Made by a program: the position numbers and the translations under genes. From the NCBI GenBank assembly GCA_937892995.1, contig CALBJS010000308.1, positions 1 through 9,263 on the forward strand: a stretch of DNA of 9,263 bases, in the 5' to 3' direction. Position 1 is the first letter of the stretch; the number at the start of each line of letters is the position of its first letter. Below the pieces are notes generated by a model that worked only from the letters and a program-made list of their open reading frames with translations, was not told the origin of the DNA and ran no database searches. Origin of the DNA: an uncultured Peptococcaceae bacterium (GTDB taxonomy: Bacteria; Bacillota; Desulfitobacteriia; Desulfitobacteriales; Syntrophobotulaceae). Below are positions 1-4,812 of the stretch, piece after piece.

Positions 1-285
1 TATTTGGCTACAAGCATAAGGATGTAGTCAATGTTTACCTCTATCTGTTTGATCAGTTCAATCTCGAAAATTATGTCATCATTGAAGGGTAGTTGCATCA
101 AAGCCTGTCAGGAACATATTCACCACAATCAATAAGTCAATCTCACGATTCTTGACGCGAAGAGAGAGGTCTTTATAGTAATTCTGAAACTTATCTGAAG
201 AAGTATCGTAATTTGTGTTAAATGTCGCGTTGTAATCCCGGATAGCCGCTTCAAGAAAATCCCTTGAACTTTGGTCCCCGAGAAG
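1..285 (-). pseudogene. hsdR: Type I restriction enzyme R subunit (HsdR), two rearranged fragments
   Basis: This is a remnant of the motor/nuclease subunit of a type I restriction-modification complex. Reading leftward from about 285, one frame gives a segment with SSRDFLEAAI, NTNYDTSSDKFQNYYKDLS, NREIDLLIVVNMFLTGFDA and TTL, which matches the helicase motif V/VI neighbourhood of HsdR from memory of the family. The frame stops just after TTL, near position 85. From about 88 down to 1 a different frame reads FNDDIIFEIELIKQIEVNID and then YILMLVAK, typical of the C-terminal region of HsdR. The roughly 200 or more residues that normally separate these two blocks (including the LWVDKNLRYHGLIQAFSRTNR region) are missing. 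The gene is therefore an internally deleted, frame-shifted pseudogene, also truncated upstream. The 100 bp between about 286 and 390 do not look like HsdR in any frame. The window edge cuts the left side. Confidence 0.85.
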
Positions 286-390
286 TACGCATGGGAAGAT
301 GTCTGGCAGTGTTTGACGCTTACAATTAGAGTGGGGTCTGCATTGTATAGCACATAACATGAGGAAGATGGCCGTTAGCGTTACACCTCT

Positions 391-1032
391 TTAAGGTTCC
401 AGCGGTGCTTCGATTAGTTGCATCTTGATACTATCACTGTTATCAGTGTAAATAGCGTAGAAGCTTCCATTTACATAAACTACCGATACTGGTGTTTCAT
501 TTTTGACTGTATCATCATAAACCGTATCTGTGCCATTATAGAAAACTTGCAGTTTGCCACCATTTTCTTCACCAACGACTATATTTGTGCCGTAGGTGGA
601 TACAGAGCTTACTGTGCCGCCGGAGAGCATACTGATATTTGTAAAGGTAATATTTGCACCATCTATAGTTATCTCAGCAGTTTTAAGGCCACTGTGATCA
701 TATAGGGCTACTACTTTGCCGCCATTTGATGTTAGGTCGTAGATGTCAAATATATCCGCTGTGCTTTGTGTCCCTGCATTAGATACCATTGTCTCATCAG
801 ATTTAAGGTTTGAAGAAACCTTGAGCGAGTAAGTCCTGTCATTGCCGATAATATACTCTTCGTGTGTCAAGATAAAATAATTTTGGTTGTCTACAGTGAT
901 ACAAGATCCTTTGCTATAATAATATGCATATTTTCCTTGACCGTAATAATTATAATCGTACCAACCATTGATTCTAGTGTAAAAACCCCTGATTTTCCCC
1001 GCTATAACTCCAATTAAATTAGCAAGATGTGA
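391..1032 (-). pseudogene. C-terminal part of an unrecognised, probably surface-exposed beta-rich protein
   Basis: An open frame of 213 codons runs from an upstream in-frame stop at 1033-1035 to a TAA at 391-393. There is no convincing start: a TTG at 868-870 opens a 159-residue product, but the residues before it (such as NGWYDYNYYGQGKYAYYYSK) look equally coding. I therefore think this is the tail of a longer gene whose 5' part was lost where the insertion sequence begins. The product is acidic, rich in Thr, Ser, Asn, Gly, Tyr and Val, poor in Cys, and shows alternating short hydrophobic strands (KVVALYDHSG, AEITIDGANITFTNISML, TNIVVGEENGGKLQVFYNG, VSVVYVNGSFYAIYTDNSDS). These resemble propeller or Ig-like blades of exported Firmicute proteins. 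I do not recognise the family. It lies between broken hsdM and hsdR on the same strand but has nothing obvious to do with restriction. Confidence 0.5.
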
Positions 1033-1048
1033 CTAAAAATGGTATAAT
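1019..1048 (+). promoter_or_regulatory. Promoter of the transposase gene (extended -10)
   Basis: TATAAT lies at 1043-1048, preceded by TGG at 1040-1042, giving an extended -10 (TGnTATAAT). A weak -35 candidate, TTAGCA, is at 1019-1024 with an 18-bp spacer. It points at the transposase start 64 bp downstream. The -35 falls in or next to the broken end of the neighbouring open frame, so the exact left end of the insertion sequence decides whether the element brought the whole promoter. Confidence 0.5.
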
Positions 1049-1111
1049 TAGAAGGAATAAAGAGTATTCTGGTCATAAATTGCCATAAGGACTGTAAGCG
1101 AGGGAAAACCT

Positions 1112-1850
1112 ATGTTTAGGGAAAACAAGGATCATTTACAAGGCTCCATTTTAGAAAGTACCAATTGGATGAGCCCTGGAATTAAGAAAAAGTTAGAAAA
1201 ATCTTGGGCCCCAATCTTTTATGAGCATATATTTTGCAAGATTGATGAAAAGCCATTCGCAGCATTGTATAGCGACACTGGCAGGCCATCTTTTCCAATC
1301 AACATTCTCCTTTCCTTAGAATTTATTAAGCATCTGAAGAATTATACTGACGATGAACTAATTGACAACTTTAACTTTAACTACCTCGTGAATTACGCAG
1401 TCGGTATCCGAACCCTTGGGGAGTTAAATCTAGCCGAGAAAACATTGTACAACTTTCGTAGCCGAGTATACCAATACCTCCTTCAAAACCCTGAAGCAGA
1501 AGACCCCATCTTTGGACAGTTTATTCAGCTAACTAAAGTATTTGCTCAATTAGCAGGTATCACCTTCGAAGAACAGCGTATGGACACAACCATGTTTATG
1601 TCCAATATCAAGAAAGCTGGTCGTATCGTATTAGCCTATGATGTTCTTTGTCGAGCGATTAAAGCGATTCCCGAACATTTACAAAGTGTCAATCTTCAAA
1701 AAGCACTGGAGGCAGAGTTTAAGACCAATACCATCTTTAGAACCAAACCATCTAAAAATAGTTCCAAGCTAGATGTACTGTTAAACCTTTGCCAAGAAAC
1801 TAAGGACATTATGGGAAGTGATGAAGTATTAGCAAGCACTAATGAATTTC
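1112..1850 (+). mobile_element. IS1182-type transposase, N-terminal part, 3'-truncated insertion sequence
   Basis: The N-terminal half of a transposase that resembles the IS1182 family: a helical N-terminal domain (GRPSFPINILLSLEFIKHLK, then NYTDDELIDNF and a FNYLVNYAVG stretch, residues about 58-98), followed by the start of the RNase H-like catalytic core with the probable first catalytic Asp at residue 158 in RMDTTMFMSNI. The start is ATG at 1112 with GAGGG at 1100-1104, seven bases upstream. Family members are usually 450-550 residues. Here authentic sequence stops near residue 246, because from about 1848 onward the opposite strand reads as HsdM. The frame runs on through antisense hsdM DNA to a stop at 1964-1966, giving a chimeric 284-residue product. 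The later catalytic residues and the right end of the element are gone, so it should be inactive. No terminal inverted repeat can be paired, since one end is missing. Confidence 0.8.
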
Positions 1851-2233
1851 TGTTCCTTGAGCAGATGCTTCAATATTATGAAAAATACGTTCCAATGTTT
1901 CGTTTAGGTTCTCATCATCTTTTGCACGGGTGCGGACATTTTCAAAAAGCTCACTCGGCAGAATAAAAAGCCTTTCGTCTTCACTAAATCTTCTCGTGCC
2001 TGCTCCGCTTCATTGTCAGAAAGCTTGGCATAGTCAAATTCAGTATTGCCTGCTTCCCATTCTCCGGCATTAATATAGGCGGTAATATTTTCGAATATGT
2101 AACAATAAAAAAGCATACCAAGGACATATTGTTTAAAATCCCAGCCATCTACACTGCCTCTGAGGTCATTGGCAATATTCCATATCGTACGATGCAGTTC
2201 CGCACGTTCCTGTCCTTTTTTGTTATTAGTCAT
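1848..2233 (-). pseudogene. hsdM: Type I DNA methyltransferase M subunit (HsdM), N-terminal fragment with frameshift
   Basis: This is the N-terminal helical domain of HsdM, the adenine methyltransferase subunit of type I restriction-modification. ATG is at 2231-2233 with AAGGAAG seven bases upstream. Residues 1-89 read as typical HsdM (ELHRTIWNIANDLRGSVDGW, FKQYVLGMLFYCYIFENI, AREDLVKTKGF). The frame is then lost in an A-tract at 1965-1969: with one more base there, the sequence continues as FILPSELFENVRTRAKDDEN and LNETLERIFHNIEASAQGTE down to about 1848. The gene is thus both frameshifted by one base and truncated at about 128 of the usual 500 or so residues. The S-adenosylmethionine-binding and NPPF catalytic motifs are missing. 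Without the correction, the frame from 2233 ends at 1904 with a nonsense tail. Its start overlaps the upstream regulator by 8 bp, the remains of an operon. Confidence 0.88.
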
Positions 2234-2471
2234 ATTTCTGCTTCCTTTCTTCAGTTTTATTCGGAACCAATTCCATGATATCCCCGAAATCTACATTTAA
2301 GGCAGTGCATACTTTTATTAAAACATCCATGCTGACTTTGACATTTTTAGAAAGTTTTGAAATTGACGATGGACTGATACCCGCTGCCGCTTGCAAGTCT
2401 TTCTTTTTCATATCGCGGTCAATCAACATTTTCCAAAGCTTTTTATAACTGACGGTCATTTGAGCCACCAT
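2226..2471 (-). CDS. Small XRE/Cro-type HTH regulator of the restriction-modification operon
   Basis: A single-domain helix-turn-helix protein of the XRE family, likely a DNA-binding repressor or controller of the hsd operon. The pattern is LWKMLIDRDMKKKDLQAAAG, then ISPSSISKLSKNVKVSMDVL, then IKVCTALNVDFGDIMELV: helix 1, the HTH pair with the Q/AAGIS-SSISKL recognition helix, then the usual hydrophobic helices. I place the start at ATG 2469-2471 because GAGG sits eight bases before it; the in-frame GTG at 2478-2480 would lie directly against that ribosome binding site. The product is about 81 residues and looks intact, ending in a Lys/Glu-rich tail. The stop overlaps hsdM by 8 bp (ATGACTAA), so both were probably translated together. 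It is the only unbroken gene of the old locus. Control of its own promoter is an inference from family behaviour. Confidence 0.85.
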   Translation of the reverse strand: MVAQMTVSYKKLWKMLIDRDMKKKDLQAAAGISPSSISKLSKNVKVSMDVLIKVCTALNVDFGDIMELVPNKTEERKQKYD

Positions 2472-2501
2472 TTTTGCCACCTCACTACTAAAATATATTT
2501 T

Positions 2502-2530
2502 ATTATAGCCAGAATAACTTCAAGTTTGCA
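2502..2530 (-). promoter_or_regulatory. Candidate promoter for the XRE regulator / hsd operon
   Basis: On the minus strand TATAAT occurs at 2507-2502, about 31 bp upstream of the regulator start. At 17-bp spacing the -35 would be TGCAAA (2530-2525), a poor match to TTGACA. The -10 is perfect and well placed, but the -35 is weak, as may be expected for a regulated promoter. Confidence 0.35.
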
Positions 2531-2721
2531 GTGCTTTTTAGCCATAATTGAATATTGTCTATGCCACATACCGCAAGGTTAAAGGCGGCCATAAAAACGT
2601 CATAGCCGCTAGCAGCGACTATCGCGAATTTTTAGGAATTAAAAACCCCTATTTGACCGCCCTGAATGGATCCTTTTTTATAATTCAACATAAGGACATT
2701 TTTTAAAACTATTTAATAATT
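2508..2721. other. Intergenic stretch between the old restriction locus and the selenium block
   Basis: No complete gene is visible. On the minus strand an open frame of about 43 codons lies between a TAA near 2634 and a TAA near 2508. It includes an ATG with VFMAAFNLAVCGIDNIQL in it, and could be a gene scrap, but I do not recognise it. A weak hairpin lies at 2602-2610 / 2614-2622 (9-bp arms with one mismatch, 3-base loop), followed by GCGAATTTTT. It would be a poor terminator on the plus strand. Confidence 0.3.
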
Positions 2722-2730
2722 TGTTATAAT
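2722..2730 (+). promoter_or_regulatory. Extended -10 promoter of the DUF3343 / cysteine desulfurase operon
   Basis: TGTTATAAT at 2722-2730 is an exact TGnTATAAT extended -10. The -35 region at about 2702-2707 (TTTAAA) is weak, which an extended -10 can compensate for. The surrounding 60 bp are very A+T-rich. The start codon of the first gene is 54 bp downstream. Confidence 0.6.
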
Positions 2731-2784
2731 GTATAGATGTTAGTTAAAATATTAATATTTTTTATTTTAAGGGAGTAATCAAAC

Positions 2785-3021
2785 TTGGAATATATTGCTT
2801 TGTTTTTTACTACTTCAGCCGCCATAAAATTTCGCAGAAAACTACAAAAGCTTAATACTTCGGTTAAAGCAATGCCCGTTCCGAGAAAATTAAGTTCTAG
2901 CTGCGGAATCGCTGCTCGCTTTTCTTGGCCGGAAGATCTTGCTCCCTTGCTTGGTGAAGGTGTGGAAAAAGTATATTCGCTAAATAATGGCGACTATTTT
3001 CTTCTTTACGAGGCGGATTAA
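2785..3021 (+). CDS. DUF3343 family protein, putative sulfur/selenium carrier
   Basis: A 78-residue soluble protein of the DUF3343 family, which commonly sits beside selenium genes (yedF-like, selD, class V aminotransferases) and is proposed to bind late sulfur or selenium through one cysteine. The sequence fits: strand IALFFTTSAAIKFRRKL, a MPVPRKLSSSCGIAAR segment with conserved Cys40, and a C-terminal strand region EGVEKVYSLNNGDYFLLYE. The start is TTG at 2785 with GGGAG at 2771-2775, nine bases upstream; there is no ATG in frame. It is 44 bp upstream of the class V aminotransferase on the same strand, so the pair likely forms an operon. Carrier function is from family context, not shown experimentally as far as I know. 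Confidence 0.8.
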   Translation: MEYIALFFTTSAAIKFRRKLQKLNTSVKAMPVPRKLSSSCGIAARFSWPEDLAPLLGEGVEKVYSLNNGDYFLLYEAD

Positions 3022-3065
3022 TCTAAAACCTTATAGAACATATACCCGGAGGTCTGATCAGAATA

Positions 3066-4253
3066 ATGAAGATTCGTAGCGTTTATATGGATAATGCCGC
3101 CACTTCTTTTCCCAAAGCACCGGGGGTGGCGGATGCCGTTTTTGCTTATTTAACAAAAATAGGCAGTAACATTAACCGCGGCAGTTACAGTCAGGCTCTG
3201 GAGGCCGAAGATCTTGTTTGGGAAACGAGAGAGTTGCTTTGTGATCTTTTTTCCTCTCCTAAGCCGGAGTATGTCGTCTTTACCAAAAATATCACGGAAA
3301 GCCTGAATATTTTAATTAAAGGTTTACTTAAGCCGGCAGACCATGTCTTAGTATCATCTATGGAACATAATGCCGTACTCAGGCCACTCAATCATCTTAA
3401 AAGTAAATTCAATGAACTTTTGGATATTAGTATCTTGCCTTGCAATGTAGACGGTGAATTACCTCAAGGTCGGGAATTAGAAAAAATGTTGGAAAGTCAC
3501 CTTAAGCCTAATACTAAAGCTCTGATCATAACCCATGCTTCTAACGTCTGTGGGACTATCTTGCCAATCATTGAGCTGGGAGCATTTTGTGATCAGCATG
3601 GCCTTTTTTTTCTGGTAGATTCGGCTCAAACTGCCGGAATCGAACATCTTAATTTTCTGGAAATCAAAGCTGATGCTCTTGCCTTCACAGGACACAAAGG
3701 ATTACTCGGTCCACAGGGGATAGGCGGTCTAATTCTCAGTGAACGAATCGCTTCCCAGCTTGAACCCCTAATCACCGGGGGAACAGGGAGTTCTTCAGAG
3801 AAAGAATTTCAACCTTCTTACATGCCGGATAGATTCGAAGCAGGTACCCTCAATATCCCCGGAATTTATGGGTTAAATGCTTCTTTAAAATATCTACACA
3901 AAATCGGTCTAGATGCTATTAAAGAAAAGGAGACCCTCCTAATCAAAAGGTTTTTATGTGGAATCTCGGATTTACAAGGTGTCAGCCTGATAGGTAAATC
4001 TGCTCTTACTAATAGAACGGCAGTACTATCTCTGGATTTCAGCGGAAGCGATCTAGCCCTTGTAAGCCATCGCCTCTCCTCGGTCTACGGAATAACAAAC
4101 CGTTGTGGACTTCACTGTGCTCCGCTTGCTCATAAAACTTTAGGAACCTTTCCTCAAGGAACTCTAAGGCTAAGCCCCGGTTATTTCAATACTCTCGAGG
4201 ATATCGATTACACCCTTGTAGCAATCCGAGATTGTATTGACTATTTTAGTTAA
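3066..4253 (+). CDS. Cysteine desulfurase / selenocysteine lyase-like class V aminotransferase
   Basis: A PLP-dependent enzyme of fold type I, class V, in the cysteine desulfurase family commonly found next to selenium genes. It probably removes sulfur from cysteine or selenium from selenocysteine, leaving a persulfide/selenide on an active-site Cys. Visible landmarks: the N-terminal YMDNAATSFPKAPGV block (7-21); EHNA with His101; THASNVCG (156-163) with Asn160; VDSAQTAG with Asp185, the pyridine-nitrogen partner; FTGHKGLLGPQGIGG with the Schiff-base Lys211; RFEAGTLNIPG (256-266); and CGLHCAPLAHKTLGTFPQG with catalytic Cys351, followed by TLRLSPGYFNT with Arg368. At 395 residues it is full length. 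The start is ATG 3066 with GGAGG at 3048-3052, a rather long 13-base spacing. The substrate (Cys or Sec) cannot be read from the sequence. The DUF3343 partner just upstream suggests a joint role in passing S or Se on. Confidence 0.88.
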   Translation: MKIRSVYMDNAATSFPKAPGVADAVFAYLTKIGSNINRGSYSQALEAEDLVWETRELLCDLFSSPKPEYVVFTKNITESLNILIKGLLKPADHVLVSSMEHNAVLRPLNHLKSKFNELLDISILPCNVDGELPQGRELEKMLESHLKPNTKALIITHASNVCGTILPIIELGAFCDQHGLFFLVDSAQTAGIEHLNFLEIKADALAFTGHKGLLGPQGIGGLILSERIASQLEPLITGGTGSSSEKEFQPSYMPDRFEAGTLNIPGIYGLNASLKYLHKIGLDAIKEKETLLIKRFLCGISDLQGVSLIGKSALTNRTAVLSLDFSGSDLALVSHRLSSVYGITNRCGLHCAPLAHKTLGTFPQGTLRLSPGYFNTLEDIDYTLVAIRDCIDYFS

Positions 4254-4267
4254 GAAAAGTTAACTTT

Positions 4268-4323
4268 AAAAATACCTAGAAAATTTACATGCAGTTTTTC
4301 ATGCAAATCTTCTAGGTATTTTT
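4268..4323. terminator. Bidirectional rho-independent terminator after the desulfurase gene
   Basis: Two 24-base arms (4268-4291 and 4300-4323) enclose an 8-base loop. The outer arm begins AAAAATACCTAG and the closing arm ends CTAGGTATTTTT, so each strand has a T-run at its 3' end. There are only two non-Watson-Crick positions, at 4282 and 4287: A-C mismatches in plus-strand RNA but G-U pairs in minus-strand RNA. It starts 15 bp after the desulfurase stop. It probably ends that operon and also stops transcription arriving from the selB side. Confidence 0.75.
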
Positions 4324-4450
4324 CACTCTATTTTTATGTAAGAGGGCATGCATACTTACCATTAAATTAGCGGTACCTATTTCCACCTAATTTCCATGTT
4401 TAATTTCAGTAAATAGTTAATGCCTAATTATATTAATTAGATTAATTAGA
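4324..4450. repeat. A+T-rich spacer with a 9-bp direct repeat
   Basis: No gene is visible. ATTAATTAG is repeated directly at 4432-4440 and 4441-4449, immediately downstream (in minus-strand sense) of the stop of the decayed small open frame. The function is unknown. Confidence 0.4.
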
Positions 4451-4657
4451 TTATTCACAGCAAGGAGTAGAAGGAGTAGAAGGAGTAGAAGCACTATTGC
4501 CTAACGCAATAATCTTAAGGACATTCCCAGTGTCGAACGTGCTAAGGAAGGCCGGAGTGGTTACATGCAGTGGGTAAGAAGGCGTAAGTATCCAGTGGAT
4601 ATTTACGATAGTGCTTGAGCGGCCGCTGTTGTAAGTATAATAATAAGATGATGCATA
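4451..4657 (-). pseudogene. Possible decayed small gene with a (Ser-Thr-Pro) repeat tail
   Basis: A minus-strand frame of 68 codons is open from just inside a TAA at 4660-4658 to a TAA at 4453-4451. It reads sensibly (SSYYYTYNSGRSSTIVNIHW, then TPAFLSTFDTGNVLKIIALG, then NSASTPSTPSTPCCE) but has no ATG, GTG or TTG. An alternative frame starts at the ATG near 4669 (MVICIILLLYLQQRPLK) and stops near 4545, so a frameshift inside one old gene would join them. The STPSTPSTP tail is encoded by a 9-bp tandem repeat. I do not recognise the family. The composition resembles small cell-surface or spore-associated proteins of Firmicutes, which is only an impression. It could also be non-coding. Confidence 0.35.
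4463..4489. repeat. Three perfect tandem copies of a 9-bp unit
   Basis: AGGAGTAGA occurs at 4463-4471, 4472-4480 and 4481-4489. On the minus strand it encodes Ser-Thr-Pro units in the decayed frame. On the plus strand each copy looks like a ribosome binding site (AGGAG), but no start codon follows at a useful distance. Confidence 0.8.
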
Positions 4658-4695
4658 TTACCATATAAATTTACGCCTTATTTTAGGTAATATTC

Positions 4696-4737
4696 ACATG
4701 ACGATAAACATGTAAGTACTCATGTTTATCGTCATGT
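4696..4737. repeat. Perfect 17-bp inverted repeat (hairpin) downstream of selB
   Basis: Arms 4696-4712 and 4721-4737 are perfectly complementary (core CATGACGATAAACATG) around an 8-base loop that itself contains the palindrome AGTACT. No strong T-run follows on either strand (TTTATTATC on the plus side), so it is a weak fit to an intrinsic terminator. It lies about 75 bp past the selB stop. It may be a transcript-end stabiliser, a protein site, or the remains of a small mobile repeat. An imperfect outer inverted pair (4645-4662 with 4790-4807, sharing TGATGCATATTA) roughly surrounds it. Confidence 0.6.
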
Positions 4738-4812
4738 TTATTATCACACTAATTTTCATGTTCATTTAAACTTGCATGTATATTCTAGTGTTAATATGCA
4801 TCACTTGATTTA

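Noticed and set aside
1904..1966. Genuine C-terminus of the transposase and genuine C-terminus of the short hsdM frame
   Set aside because: Both tails are frame artefacts: the opposite strand of the transposase tail reads as HsdM, and the HsdM tail becomes normal HsdM when one base is added at 1965-1969.
2391..2582. 63-residue plus-strand frame opposite the XRE gene
   Set aside because: It is antisense to a clear HTH gene, has no ribosome binding site and no protein-like pattern.
3066..3068. Selenoprotein with in-frame UGA in this window
   Set aside because: None of the real genes has an in-frame TGA followed by continued family similarity; the TGA codons near the hsdR joint arise from a frameshifted pseudogene.
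4463..4489. CRISPR-like or ribosome-binding-site array
   Set aside because: Three contiguous 9-bp copies without spacers and without start codons after them; it is a simple tandem repeat.
4440..4680. A tRNA-Sec (selC) gene near selB
   Set aside because: No acceptor/T-arm pair, no TTCAAATC-type anticodon loop and no GGTTCGA T-loop; the repeats there are a 9-bp tandem unit instead.
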